NCBI GenBank assembly: GCA_963930655.1
Contig: OZ005617.1
Location: forward strand, 15,032,068-15,096,067
DNA length: 64,000 nt
Direction: 5' to 3'
DNA from: Myrica gale
Taxonomy: Eukaryota; Streptophyta; Magnoliopsida; Fagales; Myricaceae
The translations under genes and the position numbers were made by a program. This document shows, in pieces, positions 11,670 to 22,756 of this stretch. The notes beneath the pieces are model-generated. The model was not told where the DNA came from and did not search any database. It was given only the letters and a program-made list of their open reading frames with translations. Within the stretch, counting starts at the first letter, position 1. Each line of letters opens with the position of its first letter.

Positions 11670-13475
11670 CAGTGGCGGAACCAGGATTCCAAGGAAAGGG
11701 GGCAAAGTCCTAAAGAAAGACAACATCAGCTTGAGTTCAGATAATTCACCAACTAAAGAATCCTGTACACATTCAGATTGTTATATGTCAAGGTTCTAAC
11801 TTTCTACAATGTTCTATCTGACATCATAGACAATTTATATTCTTTCTTACACTAACCAGCTTTAACAGCCAGTCTGATTTGAGGTTCAAGATATTTCACT
11901 GCCAGTATAATGAAAGTCGAGCATCTAAGTAAAATTCAATAAACAAAGCCACCCTGCCGATAATTTCTACAAGTTCCATGACTCACCTCAGGATGAGCCA
12001 GTCTTAAACCAGCTTCTAGATCTTGCTCAGATATCTCACAAGCTTGCACATCGATCATCAAAGTTTCTTCCCTTGTACATGCATATACTAAGTTTAGATC
12101 ACTTAAGCTAAGCTGCATTGAACCAATAATTACAAAAAAGAAAATGAAAAACAATGCCTACATCTATGAAGAGAGCGCATACCACATGACTATACAATTT
12201 GAAGAACACTCCAAAGCTGTTTCAAAGTAGGTGTAATTTTAAGAGTTGTGAACGGCAAAAAGGAACATCATCCAGACAAAACTTAAAAAGAAAAGAACTA
12301 TTAAAGTATAAATATTCTACAAATTGGCCACTTAAATAAATAGAAAATATATTCAATATTTCTAGTGAATCATTTTTTATATTTCCTTTTTATAGATCAT
12401 AATATTCTTTACAGGAAAAACAATACAACTTGTTTTATCCAGCACATTCTTCCAGGAACATTGACTTAGAACAGTGAATCACAAAAAATTTAAAAAACAA
12501 CATCACAACCAGATTCAACAACAATATATTTCTAATATCTACAACAATAAATTCTATAGATTCACAACCAAATTGCAGCAACAATACAATTTCTAATATC
12601 TACAATTTACAACCAGATTCAACAACAATATATTTCTAATATCTACAACAATAAATTCTATAGATTCACAAACAAATTCTAAAGATTAAGCAACAATAAA
12701 TTTAATTGCAGCAATAATACCTTCAATAGCCGTGTGGGTCACCCAATCTTTGAATTACAATTCTAGCCACTGTACGAATTCAATAATCCAAAATTCCTAA
12801 TCAAATTTCATCACATTATTAAGCAAAAATTAGAATAAATTTCATCACTAGACAATAGACACTAATCGAAAAATAAACGAGAGAGAGTTGAAACTTAGAG
12901 TTGAGACTTGAGAGATTACCATATCTGGAGGCTGGTCTCTGGATATTCAGAGAAAGAGAGTCGGAGAGAGAGAGAGAGAGAGAGACCTGTGGCCTATGGT
13001 TGTGGTGTGGACCGTGGTCCCCGTGTGGAGAAGGAGAGAGCTCAGATGACAGAGAGCCGAGAGGGATGGAGCGGAGAGGGCTGAGACTCCAGAGGCAAAG
13101 AGGGAAGGGGGGAGAGAGAGAGAGAGAGAGAGAGAGAGGGCTAGCGGAGAATGCGGTGAAGTGAGGAGGAGAGAGGGACAAAGGCTGCCGTCGGGAGGGA
13201 GAGTAGAGTGAGAGTGAGAAAGGGGGGAAAATTGAAAGGTAGGGGGATTACGCCAGGGTGTTGCGCCCTGTTTTTTTAGAAAATACGGGCTTGGCCGGCG
13301 TGGGCCTGGGTCTTTGATATTGAGAGCCTGGGCGTCAAACTAGGGGGAGGGCTGGGTCAGAGGGGGTGGGCCTGATCTAAGGGGGGGTGACCCATTATAA
13401 AAAAATTGAAAAAAAAAATTTCTTCACAGATTTTCCGGCGATGGGGGCGACCGCCCCTGGCTGGTTCCGCCTGTG
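11670..13475. mobile_element. hAT element 1 of the CAGTGGCGGAACC family (1806 bp)
   Basis: Inserted just downstream of AAA copy A. Termini are CAGTGGCGGAACC and GGTTCCGCCTGTG, with a perfect 8-bp TSD TAGACAAG at 11662-11669 and 13476-13483. No transposase-like frame is visible, so it is non-autonomous. The interior has (GA)n runs near 12970 and 13110. Unit B lacks it at the matching position. Two relatives occur at 17997-19524 and 24920-25605. Confidence 0.92.
12506..12712. repeat. ~103-bp tandem repeat, two copies
   Basis: The block starting ACAACCAGATTCAACAACAA at about 12506 recurs at about 12609. Both copies run through TTTCTAATATCTACAACAAT and TAAATTCTATAGATTCACAA. The repeat is internal to the hAT at 11670-13475 and AT-rich. 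Confidence 0.75.
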
Positions 13476-14482
13476 TAGACAAGAGCAGATTCACGTGGTG
13501 AAGAGACAGAGGGAGAGGAAATCTTGTGTATCAAAGATTTGTTGAGAAGCAGCAAAGATTTAAAAAATTTATGATACAACCTCAATCAACATCATGAGCA
13601 TTTACTTGATATACGAGATAAATGCATATCTTTCTCCTTTTTGGTTCATAACAGATCAGCTTCACCATCAGAGGAAAATGACAATTTTCAGTTCCTTGGA
13701 CTAAAAACTCAACTTCACAACATCTTTTTCGAGATGTTCATCACCTAGACAATCTGTCTGACACTTCGCACCTTCCTGTTCAAAACAAGTGAGGTTAGAT
13801 GCAGGGTTCCTCTTTTATTTTATCTGTTAGATCCTTCTCACCTCCATTTCACGAAGCCCTTAAACTAATGTTGTTAATGTAGGAGGCCCTGTTTCCCCAG
13901 CACCCAAAGTTCATTGCCTTTGGTGTTTTTATGATAGGTTAGCTTCATAGTGGTAATTTGTTCTATTTAAAATAATTTCTAATATGTTATCTTGCTTATG
14001 GACAAAAGAAAAAAACTGAGTCTTAGAAAAGCTATTATGTTGTATTTCTTCTCTTTCTTTTATTTGTTTTCTTTGCTTTTTTGTCCTTTTTGGGTAGAAC
14101 AATGTAATTTTAATCTAGTTGCTCTTACAAACCTTTTTCTGAACGTGTTCCCAAAGTTTCCGTGGACCTCACTTCTTTCTTTCTATGGAACTTCTTGGTT
14201 ATTTTTCCCTAATGACTTGGTCAGGAAAGACATTGTGGAAATCATCTATTTGTGTTGGCAGGCTTAAAACTCCATACTTCCTTACGGATAAGCCTCCATT
14301 GAAATTTTCTAGTAACCTTTTCTGTTTTTGTGTTATAAGACAATTTCAAATTTCACCTTCCCATTTGGGAGTTGAAATGTCATACGGAAATGGAAAATTT
14401 CAGGACTAGTTGTCTAACTTCTCATTTTCTACAGTCAAGCAAATAAAAAGTGGGGGAGGGGTGTATTTGGCAGGGTTTGTGC

Positions 14483-14489
14483 TATAAAT
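14483..14489 (+). promoter_or_regulatory. Putative TATA box of AAA copy B
   Basis: TATAAAT lies 185 bp upstream of the copy B ATG, in the conserved context TTTGTGC-TATAAAT-AGAGTCATTG. The aligned site in copy A (6981-6987) reads TATGAAG, so copy A has lost the motif. Confidence 0.5.
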
Positions 14490-14840
14490 TAGAGTCATTG
14501 AAGGAACTGAGAGAAGCATCAGGGGCACTTAGCACTACCTCAAGCTCTCTTTCCTAGGCATACCAAATACACTCCCGGCTACCGCCAAACCAGAGTAATA
14601 GCCTATTCCATCACTCCACCAGCTCTGAAATTTGATAAGCCAAACCTACTGCATTGAGTCATAGTCAATGTTGTCACGCAAAAAACTGTCCAATGCAAAA
14701 TCTTTTTCGAAGCATTGCCAATTATTTCATCTCCATGAAGTCCGAAAATATTTCTCTGACAGAGTCCATAAATTCTCCAAAAAAAATTATCTTTCAAGGG
14801 AGGCTTGAATAAACCGTATAATGACCTCTTTAATTTTCTT

Positions 14841-15020
14841 GGAGTGTATTCGGTTAAGGTGTATTCTGAGGATTTTTTGTGTTTTGAGAATTTTTATGTG
14901 ATGTTAACTTTATTGGTATGCGTGTTGTAGTTATATTTATGTGGTGTGAAAAATTATGTTTGGTCGTAGAATCCTGAGGATTCAAAAAATCCTGAGGATT
15001 CTTCTTAAACGAACATGTCC
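14841..15020. mobile_element. MITE family 2, copy in AAA copy B exon 1
   Basis: Imperfect inverted ends GGAGTGTATTCGGTTAAGG and CTTAAACGAACATGTCC, 180 bp. The core contains GATGTTAACTTTATTGGTATG and TTATATTTATGTGGTGTGA. Its reverse complement is found at 62844-63032, and copy A of the AAA gene lacks it. The TSD is unclear, so the superfamily is unassigned. Confidence 0.78.
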
Positions 15021-16478
15021 TTGGTCCACCTCTTCATCTATTATTTATAGAGTTGGTTAAGTTTCAAATTAATTGGATTCCGAATGAAAGGAGATTTTTC
15101 AAAAAAGAACTTTTGAAAAATTTAAATTATGAAAGGAGATAAATATTTCAAAATCGAAATTTTGAAATTTTATCGGTCTTTGCGTGGGTGGAGCCCGCTC
15201 CTTGCTTTTATTCATCATAACAAATATCTTTATTCTTTCAAACTTTGAAAAACTCGCACACTTTGACCAATCTTATCAAAATACAAGTGAGGTGTTTGCG
15301 ACTGTTGATGCCTATTTGGGCATTATGGTGACCCCAGATGTCCAAAGAATTAAAGTTAGCAAATGCGAGGAAGACAAGAGACTAGCAGCCACTGTTGATA
15401 GGGATGGAGAGATAGTTGATGTTTAAGAAGATGTGCAAGTAAGCTGGATATTGGTTTGTACAGAGGTTGAATCATCTGGTAGTAGAAATGGTGTTGATCC
15501 AAATGCATATCTTCATTCAAACACGAGGTCCTTTAAGTTAACCTTTTACCAGAAACATGGAGAAAAGGTGTTGAATTCATACTTGCCATACATTTTGGAG
15601 AGAGCAACGTCGGCCATTGAAAAAGAAAGCAGGGTAATAAAGCTTCACACAGCTGATTATAGCTGCTGGGACTCAAACACGATTAATCTTGATCACCCGA
15701 TGAACTTCACGACCCTTGCCATGGATTCGGAGCTTACGGTGGAATTGATGAATGACTTGGACAGATTTGTGAACGGGAAGGAACTCTATAGAAGAACTGG
15801 GAAAGCTTGGAAACGTGGGTACTTGTTATATGGCTCTCCTGGCATTGGCAAGTCGAGCTTGATAGCAGCCATGGCTAATCACCTGAACTATGACATCTAC
15901 GACTTGGATCTAACAGCTGTCCAGTCTAATTCCTACCTAAGGTCATTGTTGCTTGGCATATCGAGTGTATCTACTCTGGTGGTCGAGGATATTGATTGCA
16001 CTATCAAGCCGCCAAACAGAGAATCTGAGAACGAATCAGAAAATAATCATAGAAATCAGGTCAGTGGGGTTTTACGCTATTACATACAAGAATATTTCAT
16101 CCAAAGTCTCCTGTTCAAATTTTCTTGACAATCAAATAGAACAGGACCTTCATTTTACTTATAATTGATACATTGTCATGAAAATGCTTGTTTTATCAAA
16201 TAGTTTTTATGGGTCAATTTGTGACGTGAAGGCAGGCAAGAAGGACGTGCCGCCTGCCAAATGGAAGATGATGTCGAAGTGCGATTTAACACCTCATTTA
16301 TTTTGTTGTCTTGGGGTCCAACACTCTATCCTTAAGTAAAGAGCATCAAATTTCGTAGTCCCTGGCTATCCTCGAGTCTTGGCTCTTGGCATTCTTTCGG
16401 GGCCGACCTAACCCTCGAAGTCTTTTGCTCTACTTTCTGCTCGCCATCGATCCTTCTTATATAACTTCTTGTCTTTAT

Positions 16479-17345
16479 TAATATAATTCTCCCCCCTTTC
16501 TCTCTCAAACTTTCCTTCCCTGTCCGTGCGTCCTCCCTTTTTTCCCTGATTTTCCGGCCGGGGAGGAGCTCCGGCTCCTCCTGCCGCCGCCCCCAACTTC
16601 CTTCCCTCTCTCCTTTCTCTTTACCCTTCCTTTCCTCCCTCTTTCTCCTCCGCTCCCCCCCTTCCTCTTCTTCTCTTCCCCTCTTTTTTTTGTCCACAAC
16701 TTCGACGGTAGATCCCGGTGTTTCTGATCATCATCGGTGGCCACAGCCTTGCCCAATGTCGTCTTCTCCTCCAGCCGAGCACAATGGGTCTCTGTTTCCA
16801 GTCGGTTTTCGTCGTTTTTGGTGGTCACGCGCCGTCTGGCTAGGTCCTGCACTCTTGGGCGAGCCCAGCGCCTCCTTGATGATGACTTCTGGTGGCACGT
16901 GGTGTACACGCGCCGGTGACTCTGGTGGCGCGTGGTGTACACGCGTTGGTTCTTCTCCTTGCGATGGCGGTGGCGCGGCCTCTCTGCTCGTTTGTTGGCG
17001 GTGATGCTGGTTCCGTCTTTGTTTAGTTGTTGTTTGGTTTTTGTTGTTGGTTGTTTGTTGGTTTGTGCTTTGTTTTGTGTTTTGATCCGGCTCCTGCGTG
17101 AGCTTATCCGATCCTTTGTGGATCTTTTGTCCGCCCTTGTTTGAGTGTTCTATACCGGGTTGTGGTGCTTTATCTGCTGGTAAACTTAGGTCTTAGTAGT
17201 GTCGTCTACTATGTCCGGTCACCGCTCCCACTGCCTAGCATGGAGCATATAGTGGCTTCTACCGATCCTTTTTAGGATCCCGCCGGCTTTTTACTGCTGG
17301 CCAGTGTATTTCGATTCCTTTTTGGAACTTGATCTAGAAAAAAAA
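16479..17345 (+). mobile_element. Non-LTR retroposon with poly(A) tail and 16-bp TSD
   Basis: 867 bp flanked by perfect repeats of AACTTCTTGTCTTTAT (16463-16478 and 17346-17361), ending in a run of A. The 5' end is pyrimidine-rich (CTCTCTC). Unit A has a single uninterrupted copy of the target, so this is an insertion in unit B. No RT or RNase H domain is recognisable. The GC-rich interior has short frames of unknown meaning (two VVYTR-like phrases). It could be a non-autonomous LINE derivative, a large SINE or a retrocopy of a non-coding RNA. Confidence 0.8.
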
Positions 17346-17618
17346 AACTTCTTGTCTTTATAATTTGTCTATGAACTTCCAGACTAGCAAGTTTCTTTTA
17401 ATTGGTCTTCTCCTTGACTTCCATAGGCTCCTTACCATGACCGTACAAATTAGTTGGTGAAGGAAAGGTATACATGGAGCAATCAACATGCACATCACTC
17501 AGCTAATTGTTTGAAGAAAATATTTGTTTGACATCTTTTGTTTAGTTTAATTTTTTTCCAAATATGGAAAAGTAAAAAGCCTTAGAAGCAAGCAAGTTCC
17601 AAATTGTTTTAATCACTT

Positions 17619-17796
17619 GGTGGTGCTTGCTTACTAAAATTTTGGATGGATCAAAAAAATAATAATAAAATAATCTCTCTCCATCAAGTAATCTCTCTCC
17701 ATCACAATATACATAAAAAAAATTCACTAAAATCACCTTTCTCTCCACTTTTTTTACCAACTCTCGTAGACCAAAATTTTGACCATTCTCACCACC
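17619..17796. mobile_element. Harbinger-like MITE (family 1) in the copy B intron
   Basis: Inverted ends GGTGGTGCTTGCTTACTAAA and TTTTGACCATTCTCACCACC, with ACTAAAATTTTGGAT at the left and ACCAAAATTTTGACC at the right, 178 bp. Unit A lacks it. No clear TSD. Confidence 0.65.
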
Positions 17797-17996
17797 TGGA
17801 TAGACTTGACATAAACTAGTTCTTTTTCCCCTAAAACTAATTTGATTTGAACAAACTCTTTTAGACCCAAACAATAGCAAATATACCTAGAGGGAGTGAA
17901 TAGGTTTCAAGACTCCTCAACTTCATGCAAGACTTCTCAACTTCATATATGGTCTTTGGTCATGCTGTGGCAAGTAACAAATCATTTTTTTCATGA

Positions 17997-19524
17997 TATG
18001 TGGCGGACCGAAAGGGTGGCAAGCCAAGGTGCTTCCCTTAGTTCTGTAAAATTAATTTTTTTTATATGTGTTTGCCCCCCAGGCGGGCCAAGCCTGCCCC
18101 TTGACTGTGACACCCCTCTTTATTTTCAATTGTCTGACTTATTTAAATAATATTCTCCTTGGAGTTTGTCAGTATAAATTGGTATAAATTTTACTTTATT
18201 AAGCTTAAAAATCAATTCTCATATTATTCAAGTAAGTTTTTGCATTTGTTTGCATATTATTTCTTTATGAGCTTCATATTTGTTATTAAAGGATTCGACA
18301 TATTTATTATTTGTTATCAATTCTATTGTTCTGGTGGATTGGTCAGAAATGCATGCAATTTTATATATATTTAGCTAAAAGAAAATGCAGTGGGTTCATG
18401 TCAAATATGTGCAATTATATTCGAAGGAAAGCCGCTTAATTTGTGTTTTCAATTGTTGCCGAATGAATATTTGTTGCCCAATGAATATTTATTGATTTGT
18501 TATCGAATGAAAGTCCATGTTGATTTTTCAGACACTGCTCAATTATTTTTTCAGGTTAATTTTGAAGTTCGAATTTTGCATGGTGGTGGGCTTATTCAGG
18601 TAATTTGTATCCTAAAACTCTATTAGAAATTTGGAAAATGATCTAGTGGATTGTCGGTTGATGTTGGACGGTGATTTTTGTGATTTATTGGAGATTGGGG
18701 GTCAAGACTTATGTTGGTTCCGTTGGTTTTTGAGAAGTTACTAAAATTGAAATTGAATTTGTGAATTTTTGGTTTTTGTGAATTGTTTATTTTTGGTTTT
18801 TGTGAATTGTTTAGATAATAAATAAGTTTTTGATAAATCTTTGAATAATAGCATGATAGTATACATCGAGAGATAAATTTTTGAAACTATTGAGAACGAA
18901 ACTATTTTACAACATTTTCAGAATATGCAGAACCGTAGGATCCAATTGTCAATCATAGTTTCAGCAAATATTACGGTACGTATATTTTAATATTTTTAAT
19001 GCTTTTAGTCCTTAATTTTCGATAATTTAACTCTAAGAGATTTTTTGCATGAAGTAGGAAAAAATTTTAAGATGTCATTTCGCCATAGAAATTTGTGATG
19101 AGGACCTGGGCCCTAGACCAAAAGACACGCCTTAAAGTTAGAGTTATCCAGACCCTCTTATCAAGTCTTCTGCTTAGGTTCTCATAAGCAATGTGGGATA
19201 TCAACATTCCCCATCCTTCGAAGACCAACATTCTCGTCGTCTGCGTCTCCCACATAGCCTCTATAGGGGGATTTCACCGGACTTGGGTCTATCCTGGCCC
19301 GTACCGGATCTATAGGGTCGAAGAAAATGAGTTCATGCAAGCCACCACACGGCCTAGGAAAGACACATGTGCCACCAGATGGGGACATGTGCCCTAGACC
19401 AAAAGACATGCATTAAAGTTAGAGTTATCTAAACCCTCTTATTAAGTCTTTTACTTAGGTTCTCCTAAACATTGTGGGATCTCAACAGTTTGCCCCCCTC
19501 CACTTGAGTCCTGATTCCACCACT
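17997..19524. mobile_element. hAT element 2, inserted in exon 2 of AAA copy B
   Basis: 1528 bp with ends TATGTGGCGGACC and GATTCCACCACT. 8-bp duplications TTTCATGA (17989-17996) and CTTCATGA (19525-19532) differ by one base. The exon 2 coding sequence (TTNHKDRLDPALLRPGR region) is split exactly at the TSD. It is related by its termini to the hATs at 11670 and 24920. It contains a 100-bp direct-repeat structure at 19107-19487. Confidence 0.85.
19107..19487. repeat. Pair of ~100-bp direct repeats, TRIM-like
   Basis: TGGGCCCTAGACC...ATATCAACA (19107-19206) and TGTGCCCTAGACC...ATCTCAACA (19388-19487) are near-identical direct repeats with TG...CA ends around a 181-bp spacer. That is the layout of a TRIM element, but no primer site or TSD is visible, so duplication within the hAT is an alternative. 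The repeat holds a GCAATGTGGGAT phrase. Confidence 0.5.
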
Positions 19525-20587
19525 CTTCATGACCAACCCCAAAGATAGCCTAGAGCCCGCTTTGTTGAGGCCAGGTCGCATGGACATGCACGTTCACATG
19601 GCATATTGCAGCATTTCTGCATTTAAGCAGTTGGCCATCAACTATATAACGGAATTTCCTACCATCACCTCTATGGAGAAATTGAAGGGCTGATAACGGA
19701 TGGTGATGCAGAAAAAGTAAAAATAGCTCTGAAATGATGACGAACAAATACAAAGATAAATTAATTAATTTGGAAGACTTAAACTGCTTCTGAAAAGCAG
19801 AAAGATAACTTTGCTCCCTCATCCCAACTCCTTCCTCTCTCCCATGCATGTTGATCCTGGCATGAGTCAAAGAATTAAGAAGGCAAAAAATAAAAGAGGC
19901 AAAGGTTTTCTTCATATATAAAAATTGGTGATGAAGTCCGAGAGCAGATTCACGTGGTGAAGAGACAGAGGAGGAGGAAATCTTATGTAGTGGTTGTGTG
20001 AGAGAGTTATGTACGTAGTGGTTCACTGGTTCTCACAAGATGTTCAAATTACAAGCATTAATTATAAACTGTATATACTTAATTACGTTATGTTGATTGG
20101 TGAATTTGTTTATAAGAGGCAGATAAGATTTAATAGATATATGAGTACAGTAGAATGTCGATCAGCATCATGAGCATTTATTTGATATACGAGATACATG
20201 CATATCCATCTCCTTTTTGGTTCATAGTATATCAGATTCACCATCAGCGGAAAATGACAATTTTCAGTTCCTGAGGCTAAAAACTTAACATGAATTCATT
20301 ATCCTACGTACTTGGAGCTGTTTATCATTTAGAGCGTGTCATCGAAGAATATGACTGTTGATTAGTCTTCACTTCTCTTCTTTTCATTATCTGAAATTAA
20401 TAATGTATATAAGCGTACGTTTATTAGTTCTTCATTAAGTCTTTTTATATCCGCTCGTGTTATTTTCTATTATATTCTTTTTTATAAGTTATTTTCTATT
20501 ATATTCACAATTACTTTAGGAGAAAAAATTAAAAACTGAAAATTACAAATATCAAATGAATATAAAATATATAATAAATTATTATTT

Positions 20588-22057
20588 GGAAAATTTGTTT
20601 TTTAATCACTAAGTTTACACTCTTTTCATTTTTAGTTTTGAAACTTAATGAGTGTAATTTTTAATCCATGATCTTTCCGCACTTAAAAAAATTAGTCCAT
20701 TCGTTACCTTCCGTCGCACACACTAACGGAATCTTCATTCACGTCAGCATCTCCCTCCAAGTCAGCATCAACTTTCCACATCAGACTTTTTTTGATCATC
20801 CACCTAAATGACACACATCACATTGAACTCAAAATGCTTATTCTCTTTATATAATTGACCGTTAATCTCGATGAAATTGCTGGATTATCTCTTTGGATCA
20901 CAGTAATGCTTGTCTTGGTTCTGAAGATAACACATGTCCTTCGTCTCCATCCGAGTGCTTCGAAGAACGTTTTTGTTTTTTTTTTCTTTTCTCCCATCTT
21001 AAAGAACGTTTCTGTAGGTTCCATACCTACGGGTCAAGCATCAAATGCAAAAGTCAAGATTGCAACATGCAGATTTCCATTAAATAGAGCATTTAATGAG
21101 ATGCAGGAGAAGATTTGCACGCCACCGCAAATCTGATAGTTTTGTGATCGGTTTCACACTCTCCTCCCCCTCTATAAATTCAACTTCATGAATGAGAGAA
21201 TTTGTGCAGAGTAAAAATTTGACAGAGGTGGGTGTGAAGTGCTGAGAAAGTGTGATAGAGTTGCAGAGAGCAACTGTGAGAGTTGAGAGTTGTAATATTT
21301 GGTTTGTTGAAATCAAAGTTCTCTCCTTTGTAGACGATAAATTGTCGAACCACGTTAAATATTAGTCTCATTGTGTTTGGTTTTTACGTTTTGTGACCGT
21401 TTCTTCTCTATATAATCTTCCAAAGCAAAAAACGCTTTTTACTGCTCACGAAAAAAGCTGTTTTATTTCACTTCCTGCAAGATTCAATTTTTCTAAAAAA
21501 GATTGAGAAAAAAAAAGCTTCCTGAAAAAGAAGCTACTGTTCCTCCGACGTTGTTTCCCTGGATTTGTGGAGACTCATCCCATTACAGTTTCTTACCTCA
21601 GAGGGTAAAAAGCAGTGTTGTCTTCCTCTCTGTCCACTCGAAGTTAGTGCTTCAATAGTTAATTCGTATTTGCTTCATCCGAGCTGTTATCTCCTGTAGT
21701 TTTGCTCAAAACCATAGTACGTACAAAACCTCGCGCATAAACAGAACTTTCATTCTTCCCTGTTTAATGTTAGGGACGGTAAACCCACTTTGCCTCAGTT
21801 CCCGTGTGGACCCATTGACGACCCTTCAGATCTCCTTCGTATTCGTCACTCGGCTGCGTGTGTTGTGTGGTTTAGGTGGTCTAGCGTGGAAAGTTGATGC
21901 TGAAGTGTACGAAGATTCCGCAGTGTACGTGACGGAATGTAATGGATGAACTAATTTTTTAAGTGTTGAAAGATCTGGACTAAAAATTAGATCTATTAAG
22001 TTTCAAAATTAAAAAAATAAAAGAGGGTAAAATCTAGTGATTAAAAACTAAATTTTT
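20588..22057. mobile_element. MULE-like element with ~190-bp terminal inverted repeats
   Basis: The left arm 20588-20785 (from GGAAAATTTGTTTTTTAATC) is the inverted counterpart of the right arm 21888-22057 (to GATTAAAAACTAAATTTTT). Matching blocks include AAACTTAATGAGTGTAATTT, CACTTAAAAAAATTAGTCCA and GTCAGCATCAACTTTCCAC. Flanking 9-mers TTATTATTT and TTATTTTTA are similar but AT-rich, so the TSD is uncertain. No MURA transposase is seen. The ~1.1-kb interior contains an LTR-like segment near 21130-21400 (CTATAAATTC box and TAGACGATAAATTGTCGAACC tail) and an unrecognised frame at 20855-21136. Confidence 0.7.
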
Positions 22058-22167
22058 TTATTTTTATTTATAACTTTAATACAAATCACCAACGTGAACG
22101 GACGTATTAACTTGTTTCAACAGTGAACTTTATCTTTTTGTTGGTTTGTTCTTTTTTATTTTTTTAA

Positions 22168-22562
22168 ATAAATTATACATTTTGCACCATCTAATTATGG
22201 GGATCTCGAAACTTTGTACTACAATCTCTAATTTTTGTGACATTGCACCCGTGCCAACTATTAATTTCAAATATTTTGCACTCATGCTTAACAAATTTCT
22301 GTTAGTCTGAATAAAAATAACTGTTTGGGACTCAAAATGACAATTTTATCTCTATATTTTTATAGTGACCTATTTATGAAGGTAAAAATATAATTTAGGG
22401 GGCCAAAAAATAGTTTTTGTTAAAATTGCCAGAAATTTTTAACATGTAGCGCAAAACATATGAAATCAATAATTTGTAAGTATAATGTGATAAAAATAAT
22501 AGATTATGATGTAAAATATCAAGAATTTTTCATAACCTAAGAGTGCAAAATATATTTAACCA
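22168..22562. mobile_element. Fold-back MITE, ~395 bp
   Basis: Most of the element is an inverted repeat. The left arm reads ATACATTTTGCACC, then CTCTAATTTTTGTGACATTG, then ATTTTGCACTCATGC. The right arm is its degenerate inverse, reading inward from GAGTGCAAAATATATTT. No coding capacity. The arms are long for a Harbinger MITE and suggest MULE-type ends. Confidence 0.6.
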
Positions 22563-22756
22563 TTATTATTTTATTTTATTTTTTTGTAAGCACTTTATCT
22601 CTCTGTTGGTTTGGCATTAAAATATATATATAGTAACCTCAGTTCTCAGCGCAGAGCATTAATAGTAGATTAATTATGGCCACCTGGCCTGGTGCAGTAC
22701 TCCATTTGGAAAGCAAGGAAAAACAACATACATGGTAACCCTCCACCAAGACTAAT

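Larger units (their letters stand above)
6425..13827. repeat. Tandem segmental duplication, unit A
   Basis: From TAGATCCTTCTCACC at 6425 the sequence aligns with unit B from 13828 through upstream region, exon 1, intron, exon 2 and about 230 bp of 3' flank (A 13487-13715 against B 19940-20282). The alignment is broken only by insertions private to one unit. The order is direct, giving two AAA-ATPase copies head to tail. Confidence 0.88.
14668..19700 (+). pseudogene. BCS1/AATP1-like AAA-ATPase, copy B
   Basis: Paralogue of the gene at 7140. ATG 14668 begins a decayed first segment (to ~14797) with a deletion. It is followed by ~490 bp of foreign sequence including a MITE, then coding resumes at ~15285 (SEVFATVDAYLG). 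One nonsense (TAC to TAA, 15424-15426) interrupts an otherwise open frame to the exon 1 end at 16059. Walker A is degraded to GSPGIGKS (Pro-to-Ser, Thr-to-Ile), while Walker B LVVEDIDC is kept. Exon 2 (~17904-17996 and 19525-19700) has a damaged acceptor, a 20-bp internal duplication (GACTCCTCAACTTCATGCAA then a near copy) and an hAT insertion, and has lost much of its C-terminal coding part. It is more decayed than copy A downstream, but less so between 15430 and 16059. Confidence 0.87.
13828..20300. repeat. Tandem segmental duplication, unit B
   Basis: Direct repeat of unit A starting TAGATCCTTCTCACC at 13828 and ending near 20282-20300, where similarity to A (around 13715) stops. It lacks A's LINE and both of A's hAT insertions. 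It has its own insertions at 14841, ~16200-16345, 16479, 17619 and 17997. Confidence 0.87.

Noticed and set aside
12819..13181. Overlapping Ser/Leu and Arg/Glu-rich frames on both strands
   Set aside because: Created by (GA)n repeats inside the hAT at 11670-13475.
16332..16942. Arg/Glu-rich minus-strand frames
   Set aside because: Antisense of the CT-rich 5' part of the poly(A) retroposon; no domain.
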